Part shown: positions 1-10,501 of the stretch, piece by piece
How the letters are laid out: each line of letters opens with the position of its first letter
Numbering within the stretch: the first letter of the stretch is position 1
From: Hoyosella sp. YIM 151337
GTDB taxonomy: Bacteria; Actinomycetota; Actinomycetes; Mycobacteriales; Mycobacteriaceae
Assembly: GCF_026041215.1 (NCBI RefSeq)
Contig: NZ_JAPEIQ010000022.1
Coordinates: 124,001-188,000, forward strand
Length of the DNA stretch: 64,000 nucleotides
Direction: 5' to 3'
Translations under genes and position numbers: made by a program
The notes under the pieces: generated by a model
Told to the model about the DNA's origin: nothing
The model's input: only the letters and a program-made list of their open reading frames with translations
Databases searched by the model: none

Positions 1-1
1 G

Positions 2-1222
2 CCGCTACCCATGCTGCTGCCCTTGCTGCCAACAGTGGCGCGGTCACAGGGCACTCTTGCCGGAACCGGCTTCATGGCGGGCGACGTCCTGCGCCGCGCC
101 GCGCGAACGCCATCGGCCGTGCTTCCCCCACCCCGGCGGCTCTCCCCTGCTCAAACCGCCGCATTCGCACCCGGAATCGAGCGAACCGGCCTGCGTGGCG
201 GCCTGCTGTCCTGGGATGGCCAGCTTGAGGATGACGCGCGGCTCGTCGTGGGGCTGGCCCGCACTGCGGCAGCACTGGGTGCACGCATCCTCACCCGCAC
301 GCGTGTCCTGAACGCGAGCGGCGACGGCGCCGAGGTTCGTGACGAACTCACAGGCACGCGGCACAGCATCAAGGCGCGCACCGTCATCAACGCGACCGGC
401 GTGTGGGCGAGCACCATCGACCCGGACGTCTCGCTCCGTCCGTCCCGCGGAACCCACATCGTGCTGCGCGGCGAAACACTCGGTTATCCCACCGCCGCGA
501 TCACTATGCCCGTACCGGGCGAAACCAATCGCTTCGTCTTCGCCCTGCCACAGCCGGATGGACTCGTGTACGTGGGGCTTACTGATGAACCAGCTGACGG
601 CGCCGTGCCGGACGTTCCTGAGGCGCCAGCTGCGGACATCGATTTCCTTCTTGATGTGATCGGCCCCGCGTTCGCGGCACGGCCCGACCGCGCGGATGTC
701 GTCGGCGCGTTCGCCGGGCTGCGGCCTCTGCTTGCCTCTGGCGGCCGCACCGCCGACCTTTCGCGCAGGCACGCAATCCTTGTCTCCCGGGCGGGCATCA
801 TCACCGTCGTGGGCGGGAAACTCACCACATACCGGCAGATGGCCGAAGATGCCGTCGATGCCGCAGCTGCACACGGCAGCCTGAGCGCCGGGCCCTGCGA
901 AACCCATCATTTGCCCATCGTGGGCGCGGCGACCCGGCATGCGCTCGCTCAATCCACCGCACCGCGGCGGCTCGTCCGCCGTTACGGGCGGGAAGCACCG
1001 CTCTTAGCCCGCAACCCGGAACTTCTGCAGCCCATCAGCACAAGTGTGCCCGTCACCATGGCTGAACTCGTCTTCGGGGTGACGCATGAGGGCGCCCTAG
1101 ACGTGAGCGACCTCCTTGATCGGCGAACCCGGATCGGCCTGGTTGCGCAGGACCGATCGGAGGCGGAATCTGCCGCCGCGCGTGCTTTCGAACTCGCCGA
1201 GGATTCAGCCGCGCAAGTGTGA
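2..1222 (+). CDS. glpD: Glycerol-3-phosphate dehydrogenase, 5' end outside window
   Basis: FAD-dependent enzyme that oxidises sn-glycerol 3-phosphate to dihydroxyacetone phosphate at the membrane and feeds electrons to quinone. About 400 C-terminal codons are present and the frame is open to the window edge. The family is usually 500-580 residues, so the N-terminal FAD-binding GxGxxG part is missing only because the window starts here. Visible landmarks are [23 protein letters not shown] and [18 protein letters not shown], all typical of GlpD, followed by the C-terminal helical cap. Its 3' end overlaps the convergent cobQ gene by 18 bases. The call rests on conserved motifs; the partial state is an artefact of the window. 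Confidence 0.93.
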   Translation, partial: PLPMLLPLLPTVARSQGTLAGTGFMAGDVLRRAARTPSAVLPPPRRLSPAQTAAFAPGIERTGLRGGLLSWDGQLEDDARLVVGLARTAAALGARILTRTRVLNASGDGAEVRDELTGTRHSIKARTVINATGVWASTIDPDVSLRPSRGTHIVLRGETLGYPTAAITMPVPGETNRFVFALPQPDGLVYVGLTDEPADGAVPDVPEAPAADIDFLLDVIGPAFAARPDRADVVGAFAGLRPLLASGGRTADLSRRHAILVSRAGIITVVGGKLTTYRQMAEDAVDAAAAHGSLSAGPCETHHLPIVGAATRHALAQSTAPRRLVRRYGREAPLLARNPELLQPISTSVPVTMAELVFGVTHEGALDVSDLLDRRTRIGLVAQDRSEAESAAARAFELAEDSAAQV

Positions 1223-2737
1223 CTCGAGGCGCGGCTGCGCATTCGGGACGCCACCTTCGAGCAACCCGGACACGCGGTCCACGTCAAGGTGGTGCTCAAG
1301 CGCGTCCGCTATCAGGTCGAGCTGTGCGGTGCGCTCAGCCGCGACGCTGACATCATCGGCGACAGCGAACCCTCTTGCTCCTGCACACTGCGCGACCTCA
1401 GCCAGAAACGCGCGGCGGTACCCGTCGTTTTCGAGCAAACCGTGCCAGTGCGTACCGTATAGACCTGCCTTGTAAGCACCCTCTGGGCGGCCTCCGGACA
1501 ACAGCAGTGGCTCCTCCGCGCTGCGGACAACCTGCCCATGGTGAATCTCGTAGCCCCCGACCGGAATCGCATCAGCGAACCCCGTTCCCGTCCCGGCTGG
1601 CACCGTCAGGGTCTTCGCTGGTGAGAAGGCGATGTCGAGGTCGAAAACGCCGAGCCCATCGATGCACCCCTGCTTCGATTCGACACCATCAGTGATCGAC
1701 TTACCGAGCATCTGAAACCCGCCACACACCGCTAGAAGCGGGCGGCCCGCCCGGGCGCGCGCCTGCAGCACGTCCGACAGGCCCGTCCGGCGCAACCACG
1801 TAAGGTCGGCCACCGTCGACTTGGAGCCAGGCAGCACCACGAGATCGGCGTCGTGCACCGAACCGGGATCATCCACCCAGCGCACTATCACGCCCGGCTC
1901 GCAGGCGAGCGCCTCAACATCCGTCGCATTCGACACGCGCGGCAACCGGATCGCAGCCACCCTGAGCCACTGAGCACCGCGTGGCGCCTTCGGCTTTCCG
2001 ACCACTCTGCCCACCGCACTCGACAGTGAATCTTCGGCGTCAATCCACAGGCTGTCCAAGTACGGGATTGTGCCCAGTACTGGTCTGCCCGTGCGTGCGC
2101 TGATCTCATCGAGACCCGGCTGGAGCAAGGCGGGGTCGCCGCGGAACTTATTGATGAGAAAACCACAGATGAGCCCTTGGTCTTCCGGCGAAAGCACCGC
2201 GAGCGTGCCAAAAAGGTGTGCGAGCACACCACCACGATCGATGTCGCCAACTACGACCACGGGCAGCCGGGCGGCGGACGCGAGACCCAGGTTAGCGACG
2301 TCAGAGGAACGCAAATTGATTTCAGCCGGTGACCCCGCACCCTCGCACAGCACGACGTCGAACTCGTCGCGGAGTTCATTGAGCGTGCTCAGAGCTACGT
2401 CACGCAGTGCGGTCCGATTCGTCTGGTAATCACCCGCGTGCAGTGAGCCCTGAACCTTGCCGCGCACAACAAGTTGTGAAGTGCGGTCGCTGCCCGGTTT
2501 CAAGAGAATCGGGTTGAAGCGCACACTCGGCGCCAGACCGCACGCCTCAGCCTGCAGTGCTTGCGCACGGCCAATCTCACCGCCGTCGAGTGTGACCGCC
2601 GAGTTGTTCGACATGTTCTGCGCCTTGAACGGCGCAACACGCACGCCTTGCCGCGCCAGCAGCCGGCACAGGCCGGCCACAACGAAGCTCTTGCCAGCAT
2701 CCGATGTGGTGCCCGCGACGAGCAACGCCCCCTTCAT
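1205..2737 (-). CDS. cobQ: Cobyric acid synthase (CobQ/CbiP)
   Basis: ATP- and glutamine-dependent amidase that amidates four side chains of adenosylcobyrinic acid a,c-diamide in cobalamin biosynthesis; cytoplasmic. The 510 residues match the family length. The N-terminal synthetase domain carries GTTSDAGKS (residues 9-17) and KAQNMSNNS (about 38-46). The C-terminal class I-like glutamine amidotransferase domain has nucleophile Cys338 in [10 protein letters not shown] and the catalytic His in GTHWHG (His430). The ATG start lies 18 bases downstream of the map stop codon on the same strand, so the two are probably cotranscribed. I saw no other cobalamin genes nearby and no obvious cobalamin riboswitch. 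Confidence 0.96.
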   Translation of the reverse strand: MKGALLVAGTTSDAGKSFVVAGLCRLLARQGVRVAPFKAQNMSNNSAVTLDGGEIGRAQALQAEACGLAPSVRFNPILLKPGSDRTSQLVVRGKVQGSLHAGDYQTNRTALRDVALSTLNELRDEFDVVLCEGAGSPAEINLRSSDVANLGLASAARLPVVVVGDIDRGGVLAHLFGTLAVLSPEDQGLICGFLINKFRGDPALLQPGLDEISARTGRPVLGTIPYLDSLWIDAEDSLSSAVGRVVGKPKAPRGAQWLRVAAIRLPRVSNATDVEALACEPGVIVRWVDDPGSVHDADLVVLPGSKSTVADLTWLRRTGLSDVLQARARAGRPLLAVCGGFQMLGKSITDGVESKQGCIDGLGVFDLDIAFSPAKTLTVPAGTGTGFADAIPVGGYEIHHGQVVRSAEEPLLLSGGRPEGAYKAGLYGTHWHGLLENDGYRRAFLAEVAQCAGARGFAVADDVSVAAERTAQLDLIADALEHHLDVDRVSGLLEGGVPNAQPRLESHLRG

Positions 2738-2755
2738 CCCCGGTCCTGTACCGGG

Positions 2756-3613
2756 TCAGGGCAGGGTGAGGACTTCAGCACCCGTCTCCGTGACAACGAG
2801 GGAGTGCTCGAACTGGGCCGACCAGCTGCGATCCTTGGTCACTACCGTCCAGCCATCGTCCCAAATCTCGTAGTCGATGCCGCCGAGGTTGATCATCGGT
2901 TCGATCGTGAACGTCATGCCGGGCTCGATCACCGTGTCAACATCCGGATCGTCATAGTGCAGAATGACCAGCCCGTTGTGAAAGGTCGGACCCACGCCGT
3001 GACCAGTGAAAGCCCGGACCGTGCCGTATCCGAAGCGGTTGGCGTAGGACTCGATCACACGGCCGATCACGTTGAGTTGCCTGCCCGGCCGCACAGCCTT
3101 GATTGCGCGGTCGAGTGCGGCCTTAGTGCGTTCGACCAGCAGCTGGTGCTCTTCGGACACGTTGCCAGCACCGAACGTGACACACGTGTCACCGTGCACG
3201 CCACCGATATAGGCGGTGACGTCGATCTTGACGATGTCACCGTCCTCGATCACCGTTGAATCCGGAATTCCATGACAAATCACTTCGTTGAGCGATGTGC
3301 AGCACGACTTTGGGAAGCCCTTGTAGCCGAGCGTCGACGGATAAGCGCCGTGATCCAGCAGATACTCATGGACAATGGCGTCGAGGTGATCCGTTGTGAC
3401 CCCCGGTTCGACAGCCTTACCCGCCTCCTGAATGGCCCGCGCGGCGATGCCGCCCGCGACGCGCATCGCCTCGATGGTTTCCGGCGTCTGCACCCACGGC
3501 TCGCTGCCCTCTTTCGCCGTCTTCTTCCATGCGTATTCGGGATGCTCTATCGATGCAGGAACACTGCGCGCAGGCGACACGACACCGGGACTCAACAACG
3601 AACGCGTAGGCAT
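2756..3613 (-). CDS. map: Methionine aminopeptidase type Ic
   Basis: Removes the initiator methionine from nascent proteins. All five metal ligands are seen: Asp131, Asp142, His205, Glu238 and Glu269, with His114 as the substrate-side histidine. Length (285) and residue numbering match those of the mycobacterial MapB enzyme as I remember them. The roughly 40-residue N-terminal linker with PEYAWK and prolines is the actinobacterial Ic feature thought to interact with the ribosome. It is followed by cobQ 18 bases downstream and preceded by the GNAT gene 43 bases upstream, all on the minus strand. Confidence 0.96.
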   Translation of the reverse strand: MPTRSLLSPGVVSPARSVPASIEHPEYAWKKTAKEGSEPWVQTPETIEAMRVAGGIAARAIQEAGKAVEPGVTTDHLDAIVHEYLLDHGAYPSTLGYKGFPKSCCTSLNEVICHGIPDSTVIEDGDIVKIDVTAYIGGVHGDTCVTFGAGNVSEEHQLLVERTKAALDRAIKAVRPGRQLNVIGRVIESYANRFGYGTVRAFTGHGVGPTFHNGLVILHYDDPDVDTVIEPGMTFTIEPMINLGGIDYEIWDDGWTVVTKDRSWSAQFEHSLVVTETGAEVLTLP

Positions 3614-3656
3614 GAATACGAGAGTAATGGGCGGAAAGGCGCAGCGCTAAAACGCC

Positions 3657-4493
3657 TCAGTCCACAAGGACGGTCGCGAATGTCGCCACCTGGCTGAAAC
3701 CGACCTTGTCGTACATGGTGCGCGCTGCAACGTTGTAGCTGTTGACGTACAGGCTTGGCAGCCGGCCTGCCCGGGAAATTGACTCAGCGATCGTCGCCGT
3801 CCCGCCGGCACCGATGCCGCAGCCCCGAAACTCAGGAGCCACCCAAACTCCGTGGATTTGCCCAACCCGGCTCGACATCGAGCCGACCTCAGCTTTGAAC
3901 GCAACCTTTCCATCCTCGAACCGCGCCCACGCGCGCCCCGATTCGATAAGACTGCGCACCCGGTACCGGTACGAACGCCCACCGTCGTGCGCACACGGAT
4001 CGACGCCAACCTCTTCGATGAACATCTTGACTGCAGCGTCCACGTACATCTCGAACTCATCGATCCGCACGCGACGCGTCAGCGGATCCGGTTTGCACGC
4101 CGATGGACCCCGCAAAACGAGCATGGGCTGCTCCGCACGCACTTCCCGGGGCGGCCCCCAGTCAGCCGCCAGCAAGTCCCACAACGGCAGCACCAGCTCC
4201 GCCCGCCCCACCAGCGACGAGCACAGTCGTGGGCTGCGACACGCCCGGTCAGCAAAGGAACGCAAATCGTCGTCCCCACCCCGCAGCGGGATGAGATTGA
4301 CCCCGGAAAAACACAGTGACTCCGCTGGCTTACCGCGGCTCCACAACTCGCCCCGCAGAAATCGCGGGTCCACACCGAATTCCTCGACGCGTGAAACGAC
4401 CATGCATGCAGCCACTGGATCCGTGTCCAGAGCGCGCAGTACCGCTGGGGTATCCCGCAGCCCCAGCGACCTCGCACCCAGCAACTTCAGCAC
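3657..4493 (-). CDS. GNAT-family N-acetyltransferase with N-terminal DUF4081-like domain
   Basis: The 278-residue protein has an actinobacteria-specific N-terminal half (about residues 1-130) and a C-terminal GNAT fold. The acetyl-CoA pyrophosphate loop is visible in VAPEFRGCGIGAGG (about residues 218-231), followed by YNVAARTMYDKVGF, the usual beta6/alpha4 region. Its place between ispG and map corresponds to the conserved mycobacterial Rv2867c position. The acyl acceptor is unknown; family position argues for a housekeeping protein or cell-envelope substrate, but nothing in the sequence proves this. Confidence 0.85.
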   Translation of the reverse strand: MLKLLGARSLGLRDTPAVLRALDTDPVAACMVVSRVEEFGVDPRFLRGELWSRGKPAESLCFSGVNLIPLRGGDDDLRSFADRACRSPRLCSSLVGRAELVLPLWDLLAADWGPPREVRAEQPMLVLRGPSACKPDPLTRRVRIDEFEMYVDAAVKMFIEEVGVDPCAHDGGRSYRYRVRSLIESGRAWARFEDGKVAFKAEVGSMSSRVGQIHGVWVAPEFRGCGIGAGGTATIAESISRAGRLPSLYVNSYNVAARTMYDKVGFSQVATFATVLVD

Positions 4494-4562
4494 TACACCA
4501 GATTGCCACGCGCCGCCCGAGAAGCGGTAGCCCTCCGTATTGCACGTCTCAACCCGTACGTA

Positions 4563-4592
4563 ATTTCTTCACGGCTGAACCCGTGAAGAAAT
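4563..4592 (-). terminator. Perfect 12-bp hairpin between ispG and the GNAT gene
   Basis: ATTTCTTCACGG and its exact complement CCGTGAAGAAAT are separated by six bases. It lies 45 bases downstream of the ispG stop codon and 70 bases upstream of the GNAT start, in a 143-base gap. There is no clear U-tract, so it may be an intrinsic terminator of the actinobacterial type or an mRNA stabiliser. Confidence 0.6.
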
Positions 4593-4636
4593 ACTGCATT
4601 CGGCGCGAAACCGACCCGCAGCAACCTGAGGCGGCC

Positions 4637-5842
4637 TCAGCTGACAGTGACGACCGGGGCGCCGGCGCCCTCCCCGTCCGACTCCATCTCGTCTGCGATG
4701 CGCATGGCTTCCTCGATCAGCGTTTCCACAATCTTCGCTTCGGGCACTGTCTTGATGACCTTGCCCTTCACGAAAATCTGCCCCTTACCGTTGCCGGACG
4801 CGACACCGAGGTCTGCCTCGCGCGCCTCACCTGGGCCATTGACGACGCAGCCCATCACAGCGACGCGCAACGGCACCTCCATGCCTTCGAGACCTGCGGT
4901 CACCTCGTTCGCCAGCGTGTAAACATCCACCTGGGCGCGGCCGCACGACGGGCACGACACGATCTCAAGTTTGCGCGGCCTCAGGTTAAGCGACTGAAGT
5001 ATCTGGTGGCCGACCTTCACTTCCTCCGCGGGCGGCGCGGAGAGCGAGACACGAATTGTGTCACCGATTCCCTTCGCCAGCAGCGCACCAAACGCGACGG
5101 CTGATTTGATTGTGCCCTGAAACGCCGGGCCTGCCTCGGTCACACCCAGATGCAGCGGATAGTCGCACTGCTCTGCGAGCATCTCGTAGGCTCGGACCAT
5201 CACCACGGGATCGTTGTGCTTAACAGATATCTTGAAGTCACCGAACCCGTGTTCCTCGAAGAGACTGGCTTCCCACAGCGCTGACTCGACGAGCGCCTCG
5301 GCGGTGGGCTTGCCATATTTGGCGAGCAACCTGGGGTCGAGCGAACCGGCGTTAACCCCAATGCGGATCGGCGTGTTCGCGTCTGCCGCCGCCTTCGCGA
5401 CCTCTTGCACTCTGCCGTCGAATTCTTTGATGTTGCCCGGGTTCACGCGCACCGCAGCACAGCCAGCCTCGATCGCAGCGAAGATGTAACGCGGCTGGAA
5501 ATGGATGTCCGCGATCACGGGAATCTGGCTCTTCTTAGCGATCGTGGCGAGCGCGTCGGCGTCTTCCTGTCTAGGGCACGCGACGCGCACAATGTCGCAA
5601 CCGGAAGCTGTGAGTTCAGCGATCTGCTGCAGGGTCGCGTTGACGTCGTGCGTCTTCGTTGTGGTCATCGACTGGACGGACACCGGATAGTCACTTCCGA
5701 CGCCAACATCGCCGACCATCAGCTGACGCGTTTTGCGGCGCGGCGCGAGGGTCGGCGCTGGACCTGCCGGCATCCCCAGGCCCACGGATCCAGTTGACGG
5801 GACAGTGGGGGTTGTCTGCTCGGCGGAGCTTGGGCCAGTCAC
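4637..5842 (-). CDS. ispG: 4-hydroxy-3-methylbut-2-enyl diphosphate synthase (flavodoxin/ferredoxin)
   Basis: Converts MEcPP to HMBPP in the MEP isoprenoid pathway using a [4Fe-4S] cluster. The N-terminal TIM-barrel part shows [12 protein letters not shown] and [10 protein letters not shown]; the C-terminal reductase-like domain supplies cluster ligands Cys297, Cys300 (CPSCGR) and Cys332 ([11 protein letters not shown]), with Glu339 nearby as the fourth ligand. Length 401 is normal for the family; the first 35-40 residues are low complexity and the true start could be the internal Met24. It sits with rip1 and dxr, the usual mycobacterial arrangement. Confidence 0.97.
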   Translation of the reverse strand: MTGPSSAEQTTPTVPSTGSVGLGMPAGPAPTLAPRRKTRQLMVGDVGVGSDYPVSVQSMTTTKTHDVNATLQQIAELTASGCDIVRVACPRQEDADALATIAKKSQIPVIADIHFQPRYIFAAIEAGCAAVRVNPGNIKEFDGRVQEVAKAAADANTPIRIGVNAGSLDPRLLAKYGKPTAEALVESALWEASLFEEHGFGDFKISVKHNDPVVMVRAYEMLAEQCDYPLHLGVTEAGPAFQGTIKSAVAFGALLAKGIGDTIRVSLSAPPAEEVKVGHQILQSLNLRPRKLEIVSCPSCGRAQVDVYTLANEVTAGLEGMEVPLRVAVMGCVVNGPGEAREADLGVASGNGKGQIFVKGKVIKTVPEAKIVETLIEEAMRIADEMESDGEGAGAPVVTVS

Positions 5843-5905
5843 GGAAACCTTCCTTGTTGCGGACTCACACGATGCGCTGTCAACGCGCCGTGGGCGAGCG
5901 CCTGC

Positions 5906-7141
5906 TCACCGGAACGTAATCGGATTGACGATGTCAGCGGTGATAGTCAACAGCATAATCCCGGCGCCAATGACCATCACAACGAACGTGACGGGCATCA
6001 ACTTGGTGTAATCCACCGGCGGGCCGTTCGGCTTCCCCATCAAACGGCGCAGACGGTTACGGATCGCCTCATAAATCGTCACAGCCATGTGGCCGCCGTC
6101 TAGCGGAAGCAGTGGCAACAGATTGAACAGTCCGACGAACAGATTGAGGACCGCAAGCAGGAGAATAAACACCTCCCACAGGCCCATGTCGGCGACCTCA
6201 CCACCGAGCCGGCTGGCCCCCACCACGCTGATTGGGGTGTCCGGGTCGCGGTCTTCACCGACGATCGAACGTGCGACCGCAGGGAGGCGCTCCGGGAACC
6301 GCAGCAGCGCTTCCCAGGTTTGGACCGTCAGATCGCCCATAAACCCGAACGTGGCTGGAACTGCAGCAAGAACCCCGTACTCGGTGACGTTCGGGGCGCT
6401 CGTCACACCGATCGCACCGACCGTCGCTTCTCGCGGATCGTCAACCGGCGACTGCACCACGTACCGCTGAACGCGTTCCACAGGAACAGTGATTTCAATC
6501 CGCTCACCAGCCCGGTCGAGCGTAAGCGCGACGCTGGTCGTCGCGGGCTGAACTTCCTGGACAACGTCGCTGAACGTTTCCGTCTCCACGCCGTTGACGG
6601 CAACGATGACGTCACCCGCCCGGACACCAGCCGCCTCTGCCGGGCCAACTCCAGAACATTCAGCAAGTTCGCCACCGGTGAGCAGACCATCTGCACCGCG
6701 CTCGACGGGCGCCTGGGTAGCCGGAACACAGGTCGTTTGCCCCACAACCGCGTCTGCGGCAAGCCGCGGCAACCCCCACCCGACAGCGAGCACGAATACG
6801 AGGGCAAGGGCGATGATCGCATGGCTGATCGGCCCACCAAGCATCACAAGCAGGCGCTTCCACGTTGCCTGCTTGTACATGGCACGGTCGTGCTCGTCCG
6901 GTTCAAGTTCATCAAGGGCCGTCATGCCGGCAATGTCGCAAAAGCCACCTGCGGGGATCGCTTTGAGCCCGTACTCGGTCTCGCCCCGTTTGAAGGAGAA
7001 GATCCGCGGCCCGAAGCCGATGTAATAGCGGCGGACTTTCATCCCGAACGCCTTCGCCATCGCGAGGTGGCCGTATTCGTGAATTGCGATAGAGATCCCG
7101 ATGCCGAGCGCGAAGAGGATCACACCAACGGTGAACATCAT
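5906..7141 (-). CDS. rip1: Site-2 intramembrane zinc metalloprotease (Rip1/RseP family)
   Basis: M50 protease that cleaves single-pass anti-sigma factors inside the membrane and so controls extracytoplasmic sigma factors and envelope lipid genes in mycobacteria. The first membrane helix carries HEYGH at residues 21-25 (zinc ligands His21 and His25, catalytic Glu22). A PDZ domain lies around residues 130-260 ([13 protein letters not shown]). The third zinc ligand is the Asp of [12 protein letters not shown] near the C-terminus. Length 411 fits. Its ATG overlaps the dxr stop by four bases (ATGA), so synthesis is coupled to dxr. Confidence 0.96.
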   Translation of the reverse strand: MMFTVGVILFALGIGISIAIHEYGHLAMAKAFGMKVRRYYIGFGPRIFSFKRGETEYGLKAIPAGGFCDIAGMTALDELEPDEHDRAMYKQATWKRLLVMLGGPISHAIIALALVFVLAVGWGLPRLAADAVVGQTTCVPATQAPVERGADGLLTGGELAECSGVGPAEAAGVRAGDVIVAVNGVETETFSDVVQEVQPATTSVALTLDRAGERIEITVPVERVQRYVVQSPVDDPREATVGAIGVTSAPNVTEYGVLAAVPATFGFMGDLTVQTWEALLRFPERLPAVARSIVGEDRDPDTPISVVGASRLGGEVADMGLWEVFILLLAVLNLFVGLFNLLPLLPLDGGHMAVTIYEAIRNRLRRLMGKPNGPPVDYTKLMPVTFVVMVIGAGIMLLTITADIVNPITFR

Positions 7142-8397
7142 GAGCGGGGTGCGTCCTCCTGTTTGACAAGCTCACGGGCACGCGCACGCGCCCAGCCCTC
7201 AGCGGCGAGTACGTCGTCCACGGTACCCGGCACGGCTGACCATTCGTCCGCGCTGGAAAGAACCGCTTCCACAATACGGACGATGCTAGGGAAAGGTATG
7301 GCTCGCCGCAGAAAGGCGGCTGCCGCCTCCTCATTCGCTGCGTTGTACGCGGCGGGCAGACACCCGCCGCCCGTGCCGGCGGCACGGGCTAGCTGGACTG
7401 CGGGAAACACTTCGTCGTCAAGCGGTTCGAAGTCCCAGCGCATCGCTTGGGTGAAGTCGAGTGCTTGCGCGGCCCCCGCGACCCGATCGGGCCAGTCAAG
7501 GGCTAGCGCAATTGGCAGTCGCATATCCGGCGGACTGGCCTGCGCGATCGTGGATCCATCGGTGAAGGTCACCATCGAATGGACGATCGACTGCGGATGC
7601 ACCACCACGTCGATCTGATCGTACGGGACACCGAAGAGCAGATGTGTCTCGATCAGTTCAAGTCCCTTGTTGACGAGCGTCGCGGAGTTAAGTGTGTTCA
7701 TCGGTCCCATTGACCAGGTGGGATGAGCACCCGCCTGCTCGGGTGTCACCGCTTCGAGATCGCCTGATTTCCAGCCGCGAAAGGGCCCGCCGGACGCAGT
7801 GAGGACGAGCCGCGCTACCTCGCTCGCCCGCCCTGAACGCAAGCATTGCGCGAGCGCTGAGTGCTCTGAGTCAACAGGGACGATCTGTCCTGGCTGCGCC
7901 GCTGCGGTGACGAGGGGCCCGCCTGCAACAAGGGACTCTTTGTTGGCCAGCGCCAGCCGTGCACCGGTCTTCAAGGCAGCCAGCGTCGGCTGCAAGCCGA
8001 GCGATCCAACGAGCGCATTGAGAACAACGTCAGCTTCGCACGATTCGACTAGTGCGCTAGCTGCATCCCCGCCGCTTCGGACACCGGGCATGTTTAACCG
8101 GGCGGCACCGCTGGGATCAGCGACCGCGATGGCGTCGGCGGATAGGCCCGTCTGCGCGATCTGCGCTTCCAGCAGGCTGACGTTCGCTCCGCCGGCTGCG
8201 AGCCCAGCAACGGTAAATTTGTCTGGGTTCGCGCGGATGACCTCGAGCGCCTGGGTCCCGATTGAACCTGTGCTGCCGAGTATGAGAACGCGCTGCGGAG
8301 TGGTCGTCACCGGGACATTGTCACTGATGTCCCGGCCGGCATCACGCAAGGGTGGTGCAGACAACCGCGCGCCGGACACAAACGGGCCGTCCGACAC
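7138..8397 (-). CDS. dxr: 1-deoxy-D-xylulose 5-phosphate reductoisomerase
   Basis: Second enzyme of the MEP pathway; makes MEP from DXP with NADPH. The nucleotide-binding motif [14 protein letters not shown], the metal site VPVDSEHSA and the substrate loop TASGGPFRG are all present. The listed start is a GTG without a good ribosome-binding site. An internal GTG at 8310 (protein starting [12 protein letters not shown], about 390 residues) fits the family N-terminus better and is a serious alternative; an 8-bp inverted repeat (CGGGACAT...ATGTCCCG, 8310-8334 region) lies just before it. First gene of the dxr-rip1-ispG run. Confidence 0.95.
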   Translation of the reverse strand: MSDGPFVSGARLSAPPLRDAGRDISDNVPVTTTPQRVLILGSTGSIGTQALEVIRANPDKFTVAGLAAGGANVSLLEAQIAQTGLSADAIAVADPSGAARLNMPGVRSGGDAASALVESCEADVVLNALVGSLGLQPTLAALKTGARLALANKESLVAGGPLVTAAAQPGQIVPVDSEHSALAQCLRSGRASEVARLVLTASGGPFRGWKSGDLEAVTPEQAGAHPTWSMGPMNTLNSATLVNKGLELIETHLLFGVPYDQIDVVVHPQSIVHSMVTFTDGSTIAQASPPDMRLPIALALDWPDRVAGAAQALDFTQAMRWDFEPLDDEVFPAVQLARAAGTGGGCLPAAYNAANEEAAAAFLRRAIPFPSIVRIVEAVLSSADEWSAVPGTVDDVLAAEGWARARARELVKQEDAPRS

Positions 8398-8530
8398 TCA
8401 ACACGAACCCAAGTGCGCCCGGTGGCGGTCAGTATGACAGGATGAGCGCAGTGAACTGCGTGTGGCGCGGGAATCTGGTTCACCAGCAGCCTGCGCAGAG
8501 GCATATTTGAACTGATCAGGAGGGATCACA

Positions 8531-8812
8531 GTGGCCGACACGAATGTGGATCCAGGTTTGCACCGTGCTATCGCGCGCTCGAAGGTCGACCCTGCTGACG
8601 AGCCTTCAGTGGGATGGGGCTGGCATGGTGAGGCCCCCGCTGTTTTCCAGGCAGCAGGCTGGTTTTTCACGGTCCTGGTGTTCGCCTATCTGATCGGTAA
8701 CCACGAGGGCAATGTCGAGAACCTCTGGATTCTGGGCATCGGACTGACCTTGGTCTTCCTTCTCGTCAGATACAACATCGACACTCGTAAAGAGCGTAAA
8801 CGCCGGATCTGA
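8531..8812 (+). CDS. DUF2631 small membrane protein
   Basis: A 93-residue protein starting at GTG behind a strong AGGAGGGA site. Hydrophilic N-terminus with GWGWHGE, then two membrane helices (about residues 42-60 and 66-82) and a basic C-terminus (RKERKRR), suggesting an N-in/C-in topology. The DUF2631 family is known from Mycobacteriales at this locus between dxr and rlmN; its function is unknown. It is divergent from dxr and convergent with rlmN. Confidence 0.85.
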   Translation: MADTNVDPGLHRAIARSKVDPADEPSVGWGWHGEAPAVFQAAGWFFTVLVFAYLIGNHEGNVENLWILGIGLTLVFLLVRYNIDTRKERKRRI

Positions 8813-8822
8813 CGTTCGTTTA

Positions 8823-8854
8823 CCGGCGTGGCCGAGCAAGGCTCGCCGCGCCGG
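8823..8854. terminator. GC-rich hairpin between convergent genes
   Basis: CCGGCGTGGCCGAGC pairs with GCTCGCCGCGCCGG with one mismatch and one bulge around a three-base loop. It lies between the stop codons of the DUF2631 gene and rlmN, where a bidirectional terminator is expected. No T-tract follows. Confidence 0.6.
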
Positions 8855-8867
8855 CGTAACGTACCTG

Positions 8868-9977
8868 CTAGTTCTCCGCCGCGAGCTGCCCACAGGCAGC
8901 CGCGATCTCCTGGCCGCGGGTATCCCGCACTGTGCACGGCACTCCTTGTTCCTGGACGCGGCGCACAAACTCTGCCTCGACCGCCTTCGGACTCGCGTCC
9001 CACTTGCTGCCCGGGGTGGGATTAAGCGGGATCACGTTGACGTGAACGAGGTGGCCGAGGGCCTTGCGCAGCTTTTTTCCGAGCATATCCGCACGCCAGC
9101 CCTGATCATTGATGTCGCGAATCAGCGCGTACTCGATCGACACCCTGCGGCCAGACGTGTCAGCGTAATATCGGGCAGCTTGAAGAACCTCCGCGACAGG
9201 CCAGCGGTTGTTGACCGGAACTAGCGTGTCACGCAGCTCATCGTCCGGCGTGTGCAGCGACACTGCGAGTGTGACGTTCAGTTTCTCGTCGGCAAGCTTG
9301 CGGATGGCTGGCGCGAGGCCCACGGTTGAAACCGTGACGCTGCGCTGCGAGAGCCCAAGCCCGTCCGGGGCTGGATCAGTGATCCTTCGCACAGCAGCAA
9401 CGACGCGTTTATAGTTCGCGAGCGGCTCCCCCATCCCCATGAATACAACGTTGGAGAGGCGGCCAGGTTCACCGCCTACTTCCCCGTCACGCATCGCGGC
9501 CGCGGCAGCCCGCACCTGGTCGACGATTTCTGCGGTCGACAGATTCCGCGTCAAACCAGCCTGACCGGTCGCGCAAAACGGGCATGCCATACCGCAGCCA
9601 GCCTGGCTCGAAATGCACACCGTGGCGCGATCGGCATAACGCATCAGCACGCTTTCGAGCAGAGTCCCGTCGTGGGCCTTCCACAGCGTCTTTCTCGTCT
9701 CCCCCGCGTCACACGCAAGATGCCGGACGGGAGTGAGTAGCGCAGGAAACAGCGCCCCCGCCACCTGCGCGCGAATACCTGCGGGGAGGTCCGTCATTGC
9801 TGCGGCATCCGCTTCGAGCCTGCCGTAGTAGTGGCGCGCAATCTGGTCGGCTCGAAACGGCTTAATGCCCAGTTCGACAACGGCTTCGCGACGCTCCTCA
9901 CGCGTGAGATCAGCGAAGTGCCGCGGCGGCATCCCGCGTTTCGGCGCGGTGAAAACAAGAGGGAGATCGACAGTCAT
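8868..9977 (-). CDS. rlmN: Dual-specificity 23S rRNA/tRNA C2-adenine methyltransferase
   Basis: Radical-SAM enzyme that methylates A2503 of 23S rRNA and A37 of some tRNAs. The cluster-binding motif [12 protein letters not shown] (CxxxCxxC) is intact, with GEPLANY and the C-terminal catalytic cysteine in [11 protein letters not shown] chose ATG at 9977 (MTVDLPLVF, 369 residues), 11 bases after GGGAGA; an upstream ATG at 10013 adds 12 residues not seen in the family and has no ribosome-binding site. Divergent from the LapA-like gene. Confidence 0.94.
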   Translation of the reverse strand: MTVDLPLVFTAPKRGMPPRHFADLTREERREAVVELGIKPFRADQIARHYYGRLEADAAAMTDLPAGIRAQVAGALFPALLTPVRHLACDAGETRKTLWKAHDGTLLESVLMRYADRATVCISSQAGCGMACPFCATGQAGLTRNLSTAEIVDQVRAAAAAMRDGEVGGEPGRLSNVVFMGMGEPLANYKRVVAAVRRITDPAPDGLGLSQRSVTVSTVGLAPAIRKLADEKLNVTLAVSLHTPDDELRDTLVPVNNRWPVAEVLQAARYYADTSGRRVSIEYALIRDINDQGWRADMLGKKLRKALGHLVHVNVIPLNPTPGSKWDASPKAVEAEFVRRVQEQGVPCTVRDTRGQEIAAACGQLAAEN

Positions 9978-10054
9978 GGTGCAACCAGTCTCCCACGGAT
10001 ACTCCACATTCAAGAATCCGTGCGCATACGGGCGGAATGCGTCATGATCGTTTC

Positions 10055-10471
10055 ATGGCATCGAAAGCGGACGAGCCGGAGAAGAAGGCGGAAGCCGACC
10101 TACCAGTCACAGGTGACTACGACGCGGCTTCCGAGGGCTCACTTGAGCCCGCAGGCGCCACCCAGGTCCCTGTTTCCAGTACGCCTGCTCCGGCGGGAAA
10201 AGGCAAAGCCACCGCGACAAGCTTGCCGCATACCCGCGCTGGAGGGTGGTGGACAGCGCTGATTGCCGGGGCGCTGCTCCTCGTTCTGCTGCTCATTTTC
10301 ATCATCCAGAACCAGGACACAACACGGATTCTGGTGTTGTTCTGGGAATGGAATATCCCGCTCGGTGTCGCACTGCTCGCGGCAGCAATCCTCGGCATCC
10401 TGATCGCTGCCTGTATCGGGGGTGTGCGCATTCTGCAACTGCGCCGAGCCGCACGCAAAGGCCTGCAGTAG
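10055..10471 (+). CDS. LapA-domain (DUF1049) membrane protein
   Basis: About 138 residues. A hydrophilic, Glu/Lys-rich N-terminus of about 65 residues precedes two membrane helices, the first followed by IIQNQDTTRILVLFWEWNIPLG, which is the LapA/DUF1049 signature, and a basic tail (LRRAARKG). LapA proteins are inner-membrane factors linked to lipopolysaccharide assembly in E. coli; the actinobacterial role is unknown. ATG at 10037 would add six residues. Divergently transcribed from rlmN and convergent with the methyltransferase. Confidence 0.8.
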   Translation: MASKADEPEKKAEADLPVTGDYDAASEGSLEPAGATQVPVSSTPAPAGKGKATATSLPHTRAGGWWTALIAGALLLVLLLIFIIQNQDTTRILVLFWEWNIPLGVALLAAAILGILIAACIGGVRILQLRRAARKGLQ

Positions 10472-10501
10472 ACAAACTGCGCAAGCTGGCACGGGGCCGG
10501 G

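Noticed and set aside
1205-2737. Cobalamin riboswitch near cobQ
   Set aside because: cobQ follows map by 18 bases, leaving no room for a leader, and no B12-box-like sequence was seen.
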